Assembly (NCBI RefSeq): GCF_017315725.1
Contig: NZ_JAFLRG010000001.1
Span: 2,666,001 to 2,730,000 of the forward strand
DNA length: 64,000 nt
Direction: 5' to 3'
Source of the DNA: Trinickia acidisoli
Lineage (GTDB): Bacteria; Pseudomonadota; Gammaproteobacteria; Burkholderiales; Burkholderiaceae
This document shows positions 38,799 through 48,764 of the stretch, one piece after another. The notes below the pieces were generated by a model. The model made no database searches and was not told where the DNA came from. It was given only the letters and a program-made list of their open reading frames with translations. The translations under genes were made by a program, and so were the position numbers. How positions within the stretch are numbered: the stretch's first letter is position 1; each line of letters opens with the position of its first letter.

Positions 38799-41700
38799 AT
38801 GAATCCGTCTCGCGCCTTTATCCTGCGCCCCGTCGGCACCGCCTTGCTGATGGCAGCCATCATGCTCGTCGGCCTGGTCGCGCTGCGCTTCCTGCCGATC
38901 TCGGCCCTGCCCGAGGTCGACTACCCGACGATCCAAGTCCAGACGTTCTACCCCGGCGCGAGCCCCGAGGTCATGACCTCGTCGGTCACCGCGCCGCTCG
39001 AGCGGCAGTTCGGCGAGATGCCCTCGCTGAATCAAATGTCGTCGCAAAGCTCGGCGGGCTCCTCCGTCATCACGCTGCAGTTCAGCCTCGATCTGTCGCT
39101 CGACATCGCCGAGCAAGAGGTGCAGGCAGCCATCAACGCAGCCGGGAACCTGCTGCCGTCCGATCTACCCGCCCCGCCGATCTATGCGAAGGTCAATCCG
39201 GCCGACGCGCCGATCCTGACGCTCGCGATCACGTCGAAAACGACGCCGCTCACCGACATCGAAGACCTCGCCGATACGCGGCTCGCCGAGAAGATCTCGC
39301 AGGTGGCCGGCGTCGGCCTCGTCAGCATCAGCGGCGGCCAGCGGCCCGCGGTGCGCATTCAAGCCAATCCGCTCGCGCTCGCCTCGTACGGCTTGAACAT
39401 CGACGACCTGCGCACGACCATCTCGAATCTGAACGTCAACACGCCGAAAGGCAATTTCGACGGCCCGACGCGCAATTTCACGATCAACGCCAACGACCAG
39501 TTGACCGACGCCGGCGCCTATCAAAGCGCCATCGTCGCCTACAAGAACGGCCGTCCCGTCATGCTGACCGACGTCGCGAAGATCGTCGACGCAGCCGAAA
39601 ACACGAAGCTCGGCGCATGGGTCAGCCAGGGCCGCGGCGTGACGCCCGCGATTTTGCTCAACATCCAGCGTCAGCCCGGCGCGAACGTGATCCAGGTCGT
39701 CGACAGCATCAAAGCGCTGCTGCCGCAACTGCAGGCGTCGCTGCCGGCAGCGGTGAACGTCGCCGTGGTCACCGACCGCACGACGACGATCCGCGCCTCG
39801 GTGCGCGACGTGCAATTCGAACTCGCGGTGTCGGTCGTGCTCGTCGTGCTCGTGATGTATCTGTTTCTCGCGAACATCTATGCGACGATCATCCCCAGCT
39901 TGTCGGTGCCGCTCTCGCTGATCGGCACGCTCGCCGTCATGTATCTGTGCGGGTTTTCGCTCGACAACCTCTCGCTGATGGCGCTGACCATCGCGACCGG
40001 CTTCGTCGTCGACGACGCCATCGTCATGATCGAGAACATCTCACGCTACGTCGAGCAAGGCGACACGGCGATCGAAGCGGCACTCAAAGGCTCCAAGCAG
40101 ATCGGCTTCACGATCATTTCGCTGACGGTCTCGCTGATCGCCGTGTTGATTCCGCTGTTGTTCATGGGCGACGTGGTCGGCCGGCTCTTTCACGAATTCG
40201 CGATCACCCTCGCCGTGACGATCGTCATCTCGGCCGTCGTCTCGCTCACGCTCGTGCCGATGATGTGCGCGAAGCTCTTGCGGCACACGCCCCCGCCCGA
40301 GAGCCATCGTTTCGAAGCCAAGGCGCACGCCGTCATCGACGCCGTCATCGCGCGCTACGCCGTGGCCTTGCGCTGGGTGCTCGAGCGCCAGAGCGCGACG
40401 CTCGTCGTGGCCGTCCTGACACTCGTTTTGACGGCCCTGCTCTACGTGCTGATCCCGAAGGGCTTTTTCCCGGTGCAGGACACGGGGGTCATTCAAGCGA
40501 TCACGCAAGCTCCGCAGTCGATTTCCTACGGCGCGATGGCCGAGCGCCAAGAGACGCTCGCGAATGCGATCCTCAAGGACCCGAACGTCGAGAGCCTGAC
40601 CTCGTTCATCGGCGTCGACGGCACGAACATCACGCTCAACAGCGGCCGCATGCTGATCAATCTGAAGCCGCACGGCGACCGCTCGAAAAACGCCACCGAG
40701 ATCATTCGCGACCTCGAAAGCGAAACGGCGCACGTGGCCGGCATCGCACTCTACTTGCAGCCCGTGCAGGACTTGACGATCAATTCGACCGTCAGCGCGA
40801 CGCAGTATCAGTTCATGCTGACAGATCCGAACCCCGACGAATTCGCCACTTGGGTGCCCAAGCTCGTCGACCGGCTCGAGCAAGCGCCCGAGCTCGCCGA
40901 CGTCGCGACCGACCTGCAGCAAAGCGGCGAATCGGTCTACGTTCAGATCGATCGCGCGACGGCCGCGCGCTTCGGGATCACGCCGGCCACGGTCGACAAC
41001 GCGCTGTACGACGCGTTCGGCCAACGCATCATTTCGACGATTTTCACGCAGTCGAACCAGTACCGTGTGATTCTCGAAACCGATCCGCGCATGCAGCATT
41101 ACACCGACGCTTTGAAGTCGATCTATCTGCCCTCTTCGGAAGGCACGGGCCAACAAGTGCCTTTGAGCGCGATCGCGAAGTTCACCGAGCGTCCGGCGCC
41201 GCTGCTCGTCTCGCATCTCGGCCAATTCCCGGCCACGACCGTTTCGTTCAACCTCGCACCGGGCGCGTCGCTCGGCGCGGCGGTGAAGGCCATCGAGCAA
41301 GCCGAGCACGACGTCGGCCTACCCGCCTCGTTCCAGACGCGCTTCCAAGGCGCGGCCCTCGCGTTCCAGGCTTCGCTGTCGAACGAGCTGTTCCTGATCC
41401 TCGCGGCCATCGTGACGATGTACATCGTGCTGGGCGTGCTCTACGAGAGCTTCATCCACCCAATCACGATTCTCTCGACGCTGCCGTCGGCCGGCGTCGG
41501 CGCGCTGCTTGCGTTAATCGTCTCCGGGCACGACCTCGACGTCATCGGCATCATCGGCATCGTGCTCTTGATCGGTATCGTGAAAAAGAACGCGATCATG
41601 ATGATCGACTTCGCGCTCGAGGCCGAGCGCGAGCAAGGCAAGAGTGCGCGCGAGGCGATCTATCAGGCGTGCCTGCTGCGCTTCAGGCCGATCCTGATGA

Positions 41701-41927
41701 CGACGATGGCGGCGCTGCTCGGCGCGTTGCCGCTGATGCTGGGAACGGGTGTGGGTTCGGAGTTGCGGCATCCGCTCGGCATCGCGATCGCCGGTGGGCT
41801 TGTCGTGAGCCAAATGCTGACGCTGTTTACAACCCCCGTCATCTACCTTGGCTTCGACTCGCTCGCGCGGCGCGTGAGGACACGCTTCGGGCACGGCCAT
41901 ACAGAGGCCGGCGACGCGGGAGCATAG
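38799..41927 (+). CDS. mdtB: RND multidrug efflux transporter, MdtB type
   Basis: A 1042-residue RND pump with 12 membrane helices and two large periplasmic loops. It begins [12 protein letters not shown]. It holds the family motifs [15 protein letters not shown] in helix 4 (the proton-relay Asp pair) and [14 protein letters not shown] in the second half. In E. coli, MdtB and MdtC form a heterotrimer that exports bile salts and novobiocin. It ends directly against the mdtC start (TAGATG). Confidence 0.95.
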   Translation: MNPSRAFILRPVGTALLMAAIMLVGLVALRFLPISALPEVDYPTIQVQTFYPGASPEVMTSSVTAPLERQFGEMPSLNQMSSQSSAGSSVITLQFSLDLSLDIAEQEVQAAINAAGNLLPSDLPAPPIYAKVNPADAPILTLAITSKTTPLTDIEDLADTRLAEKISQVAGVGLVSISGGQRPAVRIQANPLALASYGLNIDDLRTTISNLNVNTPKGNFDGPTRNFTINANDQLTDAGAYQSAIVAYKNGRPVMLTDVAKIVDAAENTKLGAWVSQGRGVTPAILLNIQRQPGANVIQVVDSIKALLPQLQASLPAAVNVAVVTDRTTTIRASVRDVQFELAVSVVLVVLVMYLFLANIYATIIPSLSVPLSLIGTLAVMYLCGFSLDNLSLMALTIATGFVVDDAIVMIENISRYVEQGDTAIEAALKGSKQIGFTIISLTVSLIAVLIPLLFMGDVVGRLFHEFAITLAVTIVISAVVSLTLVPMMCAKLLRHTPPPESHRFEAKAHAVIDAVIARYAVALRWVLERQSATLVVAVLTLVLTALLYVLIPKGFFPVQDTGVIQAITQAPQSISYGAMAERQETLANAILKDPNVESLTSFIGVDGTNITLNSGRMLINLKPHGDRSKNATEIIRDLESETAHVAGIALYLQPVQDLTINSTVSATQYQFMLTDPNPDEFATWVPKLVDRLEQAPELADVATDLQQSGESVYVQIDRATAARFGITPATVDNALYDAFGQRIISTIFTQSNQYRVILETDPRMQHYTDALKSIYLPSSEGTGQQVPLSAIAKFTERPAPLLVSHLGQFPATTVSFNLAPGASLGAAVKAIEQAEHDVGLPASFQTRFQGAALAFQASLSNELFLILAAIVTMYIVLGVLYESFIHPITILSTLPSAGVGALLALIVSGHDLDVIGIIGIVLLIGIVKKNAIMMIDFALEAEREQGKSAREAIYQACLLRFRPILMTTMAALLGALPLMLGTGVGSELRHPLGIAIAGGLVVSQMLTLFTTPVIYLGFDSLARRVRTRFGHGHTEAGDAGA

Positions 41928-44900
41928 ATGAACCTCTCGCGCCCATTCATCTCGCGCCCCGTCGCGACGACGCTGCTCGCGATCGGCGTCGCGCTCGCCG
42001 GCGCGTTCGCTTTCGTCAAGCTGCCCGTCGCGCCGCTGCCGCAGGTCGACTTTCCGACGATCTCGGTGCAGGCTCAACTGCCCGGCGCCAGCCCGGAAAC
42101 CGTCGCGACGAGCGTCGCAAGCCCACTCGAGCGTCATCTAGGGCAGATCGCCGACGTCACCGAAATGACGTCGATGAGCGGGGTCGGGCAGACGCGGATC
42201 ACGCTCCAATTCGGCCTGAACCGCGACATCGACGGCGCCGCGCGCGACGTCCAAGCCGCCATCAACGCGGCCCGCGCCGATCTGCCGACGAGCTTGCGCA
42301 GCAATCCGACCTATCACAAGGTCAATCCGGCCGACGCGCCGATCCTCGTGCTCTCGCTGACGTCCAAGACGATGCGGGCCGGGCAGCTCTACGACGCCGC
42401 TTCGACCGTCCTGCAGCAAGCGCTTTCGCAAGTCGACGGTATCGGCGAAGTCGACGTGAGCGGCTCGGCGAACCCCGCCGTGCGCGTCGAGCTCCAGCCG
42501 CAGGCGCTGTTCCACTACGGCATCGGGCTCGAGGATGTCCGCGCCGCGCTCGCGGCGGCGAACGCGAACAGCCCGAAAGGCTCCATCGACTTCGGCGAAA
42601 ACCGCGTCCAGATTTATACGAACGATCAGGCCAATGCCGCCGCGCAGTACAAGGATCTCGTCATCGCCTATCGCAACGGGGCGGCGGTCAAGCTGTCCGA
42701 CGTCGCCGACGTCGAGGATTCGGTCGAGGATCTGCGCAATCTCGGCCTCATGAACGGCCAGCGCTCGGTGCTCGTCATCCTTTACCGGCAGCCCGGCGCC
42801 AACATCGTTTCGACGATCGATCGCGTGATGGCGATGCTGCCGCAGTTGCAAGCGTCGGTGGCGGCGTCGATCGACATCACCCCGGTTGCCGACCGCTCGA
42901 CGACGATCCGCGCGTCGCTAAGGGACACCGAACGCACGCTGATCATCGCCGTGCTGCTCGTCGTCACCGTCGTCTTTCTGTTTCTGCGCAACTGGCGCGC
43001 AACGCTGATTCCGAGCGTGGCCGTCCCGATCTCGATCGTCGGCACGTTCGCAGCGATGTATCTGCTGAACTACTCGATCGACAATCTCTCGCTGATGGCG
43101 TTGATCGTCGCAACGGGGTTCGTCGTCGACGACGCGATCGTCGTGTTGGAAAACATCTCGCGTCACATCGAGGAAGGCGTGCCGCGCATGCGGGCAGCCT
43201 ATCTAGGCGCCCGCGAAGTCGGCTTCACCGTCACCTCGATCAGCATCTCGCTCGTCGCCGTGTTCCTGCCGATCCTGCTGATGGGCGGCATCGTCGGGCG
43301 CCTCTTTCGCGAGTTCGCCGTCACGCTGTCGCTCGCGATCGGCGTTTCGCTCGTCGTTTCGCTGACGGTCACGCCGATGATGTGCTCGCGCTTGCTCACC
43401 GACGCCGCGCACAAGCCCAAGGACGGTCCGCTCGCGCGACGGCTCGAGCGCGCATTCACGCGGCTCCAGGGCGGCTACGCGCGCACGCTCGGCTGGGCGC
43501 TGTCGCACCCGCTGCTCGTCCTGACGATCCTGTTCGCGACGATCGCGCTGAACGTCTTTTTGTATGTCGTCGTCCCGAAGGGCTTCTTCCCGCAGCAGGA
43601 CACGGGGCGTCTCGTCGGCGGCATTCAAGCCGATGAGGCCACGTCGTTCCAGGCGATGAAGATCAAGTTCACGGAAATGATGTCGATCGTGCAGCACAAC
43701 CCGAATGTGTCGAACGTCATCGGTTTCACAGGCGGCCGGCAGACGAACTCGGGCTTCATGTTCGTGACGCTCAAGCCCAAGCCCGGGCGCAAGACCTCGG
43801 CGGACCAGGTCATCGCGCAACTACGCAAGCCGCTCGGGCACGTTGCCGGCGCGCAAACGTTCCTGCAGGCCGTACAGGACATCCGCGTGGGCGGGCGGCA
43901 GTCGAACGCGCAATACCAGTACACGCTGCTGGGCGACTCGAGCGCCGATGTCTACAAGTGGGCGCCGATTCTCACCGAGGCGCTCAAACGCCGCCCCGAG
44001 CTGGCCGACGTCAACTCCGATCAGCAGCAAGGCGGCCTCGAGTCGTTCGTGACGATCAATCGCCAGAGCGCCGCGCGGCTCGGCATCACTCCATCGCAGA
44101 TCGACAACACCCTCTACGATGCGTTCGGGCAACGGCAGGTCTCGACGATCTACAACCCGCTGAACCAGTATCACGTCGTCATGGAAGTGGCGCCGCGCTA
44201 TTGGCAAGACCCGGCGATGCTCAATCAGATCTACGTGAGCACGTCCGGCGGCACCGCGAGCGGCTCGCAATCGACGAACGCGGTGGCCGGCACGTTCACG
44301 GTACCGACGACAACGACGACGAGCAGCGCCAATGCGAGCGCCGCCGCGATCGCGGCCGATTCCGCGCGCAACCTGGCAACGAACTCGATCGCCGCGAGCG
44401 GCAAAACGAGCGCTTCGACGGGCTCGGCGGTCTCGACCTCGCAGGAGACGATGATCCCGCTTTCTGCCATCGCCTCGTTCGGCCCCGGCAGCACGCCCAT
44501 CGCGGTCAATCACCAAGGCCCGTTCGTCGCCTCGACGATCTCGTTCAATCTGCCCGTCGGGAAATCGCTGTCGGACGCGACGCGCGCAATCGACGAAACG
44601 GCCGCCGAGATCGGCATGCCCTCGACGATACACGGCAACTTCTCGGGCACGGCGCAGGCATTCCAGCAGTCGACGCGGGACATGCCGCTGCTGATTCTGG
44701 CCGCGCTCGCAGCCGTCTATATCGTGCTCGGCATCCTCTACGAGAGCTACATCCATCCCGTCACGATCCTCTCGACGCTGCCCTCGGCCGGCGTCGGCGC
44801 GCTGCTCGCGCTGCTGCTGTTTCATTCGGAATTCAGCATCATCGCGCTCATCGGCGTGATCTTGCTGATCGGCATCGTGAAGAAGAACGCGATCATGATG

Positions 44901-45215
44901 GTCGACTTCGCGATCGAGGCATCGCGGCAAGGGGCGTCCTCGTTCGAGGCGATTCACCGCGCGTGCCTGCTGCGTTTTCGCCCGATCATGATGACGACGT
45001 GCGCGGCCATGCTCGGCGCGCTGCCGCTTGCGTTCGGCAACGGCGACGGCGCCGAACTGCGCTCGCCGCTCGGCATCTCGATCGTCGGCGGGCTGCTCGT
45101 GAGCCAAGTGCTGACGCTTTATACGACGCCCGTCGTCTACCTCTACATGGACCGTCTGCGCGTCTGGCGCGAAAAACGCCGGGCGGGGCCTGCCACGGCC
45201 GCGGGTAGCAGGTAA
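41928..45215 (+). CDS. mdtC: RND multidrug efflux transporter, MdtC type
   Basis: Second RND subunit, 1095 residues, partner of MdtB. Helix-4 motif [15 protein letters not shown] and the [14 protein letters not shown] segment are intact. Compared with MdtB here, it carries an additional ~60-residue Ser/Thr/Ala-rich low-complexity segment at about residues 771-838 (44238-44441), in the second periplasmic loop. The segment is in frame and codon use looks normal. The start follows the mdtB stop without a gap, so the two are probably translated in equal amounts. Confidence 0.95.
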   Translation: MNLSRPFISRPVATTLLAIGVALAGAFAFVKLPVAPLPQVDFPTISVQAQLPGASPETVATSVASPLERHLGQIADVTEMTSMSGVGQTRITLQFGLNRDIDGAARDVQAAINAARADLPTSLRSNPTYHKVNPADAPILVLSLTSKTMRAGQLYDAASTVLQQALSQVDGIGEVDVSGSANPAVRVELQPQALFHYGIGLEDVRAALAAANANSPKGSIDFGENRVQIYTNDQANAAAQYKDLVIAYRNGAAVKLSDVADVEDSVEDLRNLGLMNGQRSVLVILYRQPGANIVSTIDRVMAMLPQLQASVAASIDITPVADRSTTIRASLRDTERTLIIAVLLVVTVVFLFLRNWRATLIPSVAVPISIVGTFAAMYLLNYSIDNLSLMALIVATGFVVDDAIVVLENISRHIEEGVPRMRAAYLGAREVGFTVTSISISLVAVFLPILLMGGIVGRLFREFAVTLSLAIGVSLVVSLTVTPMMCSRLLTDAAHKPKDGPLARRLERAFTRLQGGYARTLGWALSHPLLVLTILFATIALNVFLYVVVPKGFFPQQDTGRLVGGIQADEATSFQAMKIKFTEMMSIVQHNPNVSNVIGFTGGRQTNSGFMFVTLKPKPGRKTSADQVIAQLRKPLGHVAGAQTFLQAVQDIRVGGRQSNAQYQYTLLGDSSADVYKWAPILTEALKRRPELADVNSDQQQGGLESFVTINRQSAARLGITPSQIDNTLYDAFGQRQVSTIYNPLNQYHVVMEVAPRYWQDPAMLNQIYVSTSGGTASGSQSTNAVAGTFTVPTTTTTSSANASAAAIAADSARNLATNSIAASGKTSASTGSAVSTSQETMIPLSAIASFGPGSTPIAVNHQGPFVASTISFNLPVGKSLSDATRAIDETAAEIGMPSTIHGNFSGTAQAFQQSTRDMPLLILAALAAVYIVLGILYESYIHPVTILSTLPSAGVGALLALLLFHSEFSIIALIGVILLIGIVKKNAIMMVDFAIEASRQGASSFEAIHRACLLRFRPIMMTTCAAMLGALPLAFGNGDGAELRSPLGISIVGGLLVSQVLTLYTTPVVYLYMDRLRVWREKRRAGPATAAGSR

Positions 45216-45233
45216 AGCGCGTCAGGTAAGCAG

Positions 45234-45263
45234 TTGAAACAATTGTGAACGGGCCCGTTATAG
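45234..45263 (+). promoter_or_regulatory. Candidate sigma-70 promoter for the small envelope gene
   Basis: TTGAAA (45234-45239), 18-bp spacer, TTATAG (45258-45263), about 80 bp upstream of the GTG start at 45347. Confidence 0.45.
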
Positions 45264-45346
45264 CACTGGCACCCACGATGGCCTAGCCTTGTAGGTATTG
45301 CGCCGCCGCGGCGGCGGCGCATCAAACCGACAAAAAGGAGTCCATC

Positions 45347-45727
45347 GTGCGGCGGCTCAACGCTTCCCTCGCACTCGCGGCCGTAGCTTGTCTCGGCATC
45401 AGCGGCGCAGCCCAAGCGGCGCATTGGCGCGTCGGCGTCTATTGGGGCGCGCCCGGTCCCTATTACTACCCCTACGCCGCGCCCGTCGTACCGGCGCCCT
45501 ACTATTACGCGCCCTATCCGCCGCCCGTGGTCGTCACGCCCGACGACGGACCGGACACGACCTACGTCGAACGTCCGCAACCAGGGGCGGAAGGTCAGTC
45601 GCAAGACGAACCGCCGCAAGGCACGTGGTGGTACTGCGACAAGACGAAGACCTACTACCCGTACGTCAAACAATGCGTGAGCGGCTGGCGTGAAGTGCCG
45701 GCCAATCCGCCCGCACCGAGTCGCTAA
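45347..45727 (+). CDS. Small secreted Tyr/Pro-rich protein with a Cys-aromatic C-terminal motif
   Basis: A 126-residue protein with a signal peptide (cleavage near A-Q-A-A, residue 24). Next is a Tyr/Pro-rich stretch (P-Y-Y-Y-P-Y and P-P-P-V-V-V) and a C-terminal motif W-W-Y-C-x5-Y-Y-P-Y-V-x2-C-x2-G-W. The two cysteines (C97 and C110) probably form a disulfide in the periplasm. The same motif with identical Cys spacing closes the protein at 56590-57330. The GTG start follows an AAGGAG ribosome-binding site. Function unknown. It lies directly before a lipoprotein gene. Confidence 0.75.
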   Translation: MRRLNASLALAAVACLGISGAAQAAHWRVGVYWGAPGPYYYPYAAPVVPAPYYYAPYPPPVVVTPDDGPDTTYVERPQPGAEGQSQDEPPQGTWWYCDKTKTYYPYVKQCVSGWREVPANPPAPSR

Positions 45728-45731
45728 CGAC

Positions 45732-46247
45732 ATGAACGATTCCATCCTGACGCGCGCCAAGCGGCGCGCGATATGGCTGCCGCTCGCAGCGCTCACCGGT
45801 CTTGGCGCCTGCACCGTCATACCCACCGGGCCCAGCGTCATGGCGCTTCCGGGTACCGGCAAAACGTTCGACCAATTCCGGACGGACGACTACAACTGCC
45901 GTCAATACGCGCTGGGTCAAGTCGGCGGGGTCAGTGCAAGCCAAGGCGCCACGGCGGCCGGCGTCGGCAGCGCGGTGCTCGGCACAGCCGTCGGCGCGGC
46001 CGCGGGCGCGGCCATCGGCGGCGGCCGCGGGGCGGCGGTCGGCGCCGGCGCGGGGCTTCTCACGGGCAGCGCGATCGGCATGGGCGCCGCACAAGGCTCG
46101 GCCTACGACATCCAGCGGCGCTACGATTTCGCCTACGTGCAGTGCATGTACGCGGCCGGCGAGCGCGTGCCGATGGCGGCCGGTGCGACGGACAACGCGC
46201 CGCGCCGCTACTACACCCCGCCGCCTCCGCCGCCGCCCGGCTATTGA
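45732..46247 (+). CDS. Glycine-zipper lipoprotein
   Basis: A 171-residue outer-envelope lipoprotein. The lipobox is L-G-A-C at about residues 24-27. Residues ~68-118 form a Gly/Ala-rich helical hairpin of the glycine-zipper type (A-A-G-A-A-I-G-G-G-R-G-A-A-V-G-A-G-A-G). Two cysteines beyond the lipid anchor (Y-N-C-R and V-Q-C-M) may form a disulfide. The C-terminus is a short poly-proline stretch. The gene begins 4 bp after the preceding small secreted protein, so they are likely cotranscribed. It resembles the YMGG/Rick_17kDa-like lipoproteins; the role is unknown. Confidence 0.83.
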   Translation: MNDSILTRAKRRAIWLPLAALTGLGACTVIPTGPSVMALPGTGKTFDQFRTDDYNCRQYALGQVGGVSASQGATAAGVGSAVLGTAVGAAAGAAIGGGRGAAVGAGAGLLTGSAIGMGAAQGSAYDIQRRYDFAYVQCMYAAGERVPMAAGATDNAPRRYYTPPPPPPPGY

Positions 46248-46314
46248 GGCCCGCGAAGGGCGACGACGAGCGAATCGCCCCGATCGTCAACCGCCGGGGC
46301 GAACCGAATCGAGA

Positions 46315-46878
46315 CTAGCGCTGCGGATGCTGCTTCGCCCACTCCTTCACGACATTGAGCGTGTTCTGCACGTGCTTGTCGGGCGACAGGCTCGTGTACT
46401 CGTAGAGGATCGTGCCGTCCGGCGCGATAACGTACGACACGCGGTTGGCCATCGTCTTCACGAGCGGCATCGCCGCATCATAGGCATCGATGATGTGCCG
46501 CTGCGGGTCCGCCGCAACGGGGAATTTGCTGCGGCACTCGCTGACGGAAAACTTCTTGAGCGTGGCGATGTCGTCGTGCGACACGCCGATCACGCTCGCG
46601 CCATAGCGTTTGTATTGGTCGACCGCATCGGCAAACTCGTGTGCCTCGATCGTGCATCCTTTCGTGAAGGCGGCCGGATAGAAATAGAGCACGACCGGCC
46701 CTTTCTTCAAGGCGTCGGCGAGCGAATAAGGATAGGCGTTACCGCCGAGCGACGCTTCGGTCGTGAAATCGGGGGCTTTGTCCCCAGCTTTGAGGACGGC
46801 CGACGCATCGAGCGAAAAAACGGAAAAGGCCGCGCAAACGGCCGCCGCGCGCGCAGCGCGGCTCAGGCTTCGCTTCAT
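46315..46878 (-). CDS. Periplasmic peroxiredoxin (AhpC/TSA, Bcp-like)
   Basis: Thioredoxin-fold peroxidase of 187 residues with an N-terminal signal peptide (cleavage near A-S-A, about residue 27). The peroxidatic cysteine is C75 in Y-P-A-A-F-T-K-G-C-T-I-E, and a second cysteine (S-E-C-R-S) may resolve it. The catalytic PxxxT/S-C environment has Thr two residues before Gly-Cys (F-T-K-G-C), as in the BCP/PrxQ group. It should reduce peroxides in the periplasm. Confidence 0.87.
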   Translation of the reverse strand: MKRSLSRAARAAAVCAAFSVFSLDASAVLKAGDKAPDFTTEASLGGNAYPYSLADALKKGPVVLYFYPAAFTKGCTIEAHEFADAVDQYKRYGASVIGVSHDDIATLKKFSVSECRSKFPVAADPQRHIIDAYDAAMPLVKTMANRVSYVIAPDGTILYEYTSLSPDKHVQNTLNVVKEWAKQHPQR

Positions 46879-47073
46879 CAGAGTGCCTCGGAATGTCGGG
46901 ACGGGCGCGCATGGGCAACCGCGCTAGCACGCACGCGGCAGGCAAGGATGCGGCGCCGCGCAAAGGCATCCGTGCACCGCGCACCCCGATCGAGGCGCGC
47001 TTTCGCGTATTGAAACACGGGTGCGCATTCGGCGCAGGAAAGCGCCCGCGACGCGCCGCCTGCTGCGGCGCCG

Positions 47074-48384
47074 TCAGGCCGACTCGTGCGCCTGCGCCCA
47101 CATGGCGGCTTCGAAATTGATCTCGGCCAATACGGGCGGCGTCAAGGCGGCCAGCTCGGGGTGCGCGTCGCTCAGCGCGCGTGCGGCCTCGTCGGGCATG
47201 CCGGCCTCGGCCGCCTCCGCGATCGCGAGCATCGCGCCGAGCGGCCCGCTCCGATGCACGATCGCGTCGCCGATCTCCGGCACGAGCCCGATCTGCGCGA
47301 GGACGTCGCCCGGCGCAGCCTCGCCGAGCAGCACGTGCACGAGCGAAAACACGCCGGTCATGAACGCGGCGTCGCCGAAGCGTTCGCTGTCGGGCTGCAC
47401 GCGGGCCGCCGCCAGCTCCATGAAACGCGAGCGCGTACCCACGAGTTGCGCGAGCGGATCGGAGCGCCACGACAAGTCTCCGTTCGACGCGTAGAGCAGC
47501 AGTTGCGCCCAACGCGCGATTTGACGCGTGCCGGCGGCCAAAATGGCTTCGCGCACCGATGCAATACGCCGCCCGAGCCCATAGGCGCTCGAATTCACGA
47601 GCCGCAGCAGTTGCATGACGACGTCGGGGCTGCGCTTGAGCTCCTGCTCGAGCTCGATCAAAGGTGCGTCCGATGCGATCAGCGCGAGCATGCGCAGCAG
47701 CGATTGCCGCGACGGATCGCCGCGACGCGCGCTCAGCACTTGCGGGCGCGCAAAGAAATAGCCTTGGAACAGATCGAAGCCGAGCGCTTGCGCGAGCGCA
47801 TAGTCCTCGCGCGTCTCGACTTTTTCCGCGATGAGCGTCTTGCCTCGCCCCTTGACCGCCCCGGCCAACTCCGGCAGCCGCACGCGGTCCGCGCAGAGAA
47901 AATCGACCTTCACGATGTCGATGTGCGGCAGCAGCGCGAGCAGATCATCCGATAAGTCGCAAATATCATCGAGCGCGATGTTGAAACCGACGCGTCGCAG
48001 CTTGTCGATACGCTCGATCAGCGGCGCATCGACGCAGACCGTTTCGAGTACCTCGAGCACGAAGCGCTCGGGTGGCAGCAGCCTGACTGCGTCGTCGAAC
48101 AGCATGTCGCGGCAGACGTTGACGTAGCCGAGATACGGCCCGAGCGTCGCGGACACGCCCATGCCGCACATCGTGTTGGCAACGACGCGTGCCGTCGCTT
48201 GCGCATCGTTGTCGATGAGCGCGCGATTCACGCTGTCGCCGCGAAACAGCAACTCATAGGCCTCGAGGGCGCCGCCCCGCGCCAAGATCGGCTGACGCCC
48301 GAGGTAGAGGCAGTCGACTTCGCATTGGGACGGCGCCTCGCAAACGGGCACCCCCTCCGTGCGTACGATCGATGTTTCGGCCAT
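47074..48384 (-). CDS. EAL-HDOD signalling protein (YuxH-like)
   Basis: A 436-residue protein with an EAL-like domain (about 25-225) followed by an HDOD domain (about 230-420), the YuxH/CdgJ arrangement. The EAL part keeps E (Y-E-L-L-F-R), N (V-N-V-C), E, D-D, K (V-K-V-D) and both Glu of A-E-K-V-E. Loop 6, normally D-D-F-G-T-G, is D-D-I-C-D-L, so phosphodiesterase activity is doubtful. The ATG at 48384 was chosen over 48477 since the upstream residues are not conserved-looking. It is divergent from the PAS-GGDEF-EAL gene and is a paralogue of the protein at 52139-53506. Confidence 0.86.
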   Translation of the reverse strand: MAETSIVRTEGVPVCEAPSQCEVDCLYLGRQPILARGGALEAYELLFRGDSVNRALIDNDAQATARVVANTMCGMGVSATLGPYLGYVNVCRDMLFDDAVRLLPPERFVLEVLETVCVDAPLIERIDKLRRVGFNIALDDICDLSDDLLALLPHIDIVKVDFLCADRVRLPELAGAVKGRGKTLIAEKVETREDYALAQALGFDLFQGYFFARPQVLSARRGDPSRQSLLRMLALIASDAPLIELEQELKRSPDVVMQLLRLVNSSAYGLGRRIASVREAILAAGTRQIARWAQLLLYASNGDLSWRSDPLAQLVGTRSRFMELAAARVQPDSERFGDAAFMTGVFSLVHVLLGEAAPGDVLAQIGLVPEIGDAIVHRSGPLGAMLAIAEAAEAGMPDEAARALSDAHPELAALTPPVLAEINFEAAMWAQAHESA

Positions 48385-48764
48385 GAATGGATCCAGCTTG
48401 GTGTAGAACGAACGAGCATCGCCCGGATAGAACGGGCCGCGATGCCGCAGCGCACGATCCGCGGCCATGCCCGGCAAGCGCCCCCGGACGCACCGTGGGA
48501 TGCCATAGGGTCGCGTACGGTCATGCGGTCGCTCACGCAGTTTTCACCCATTGTCCACAAAAATAGCCCCGAACGCATGTCCGGGCCAATCCCGAGGCAA
48601 GTTTTGGTCGAATTGCACCCGGCGCCCCTAAAGAATTCCGAAGCCGTGCCGATAACTAGCCCTGATGGGTGGCATGGCGACGGACGCGCGCTGCTCGCCG
48701 AGCAGATCGGCACGCAAGGCGCGGAGCCGGCCGCCCAATCGACTTCAGTCGCCATCGAGAACGC
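48385..48764. other. Divergent promoter region of two signalling genes
   Basis: 380 bp between the EAL-HDOD gene (minus) and the PAS-GGDEF-EAL gene (plus). The AT-richer stretch at 48540-48570 is the likeliest promoter area. No clear operator or RNA was seen. Confidence 0.4.

Noticed and set aside
37526..43636. A 2036-codon plus-strand open frame
   Set aside because: It runs through mdtA, mdtB and mdtC in another frame, is Arg/Ala/Pro-rich without any domain, and is a by-product of high GC content.
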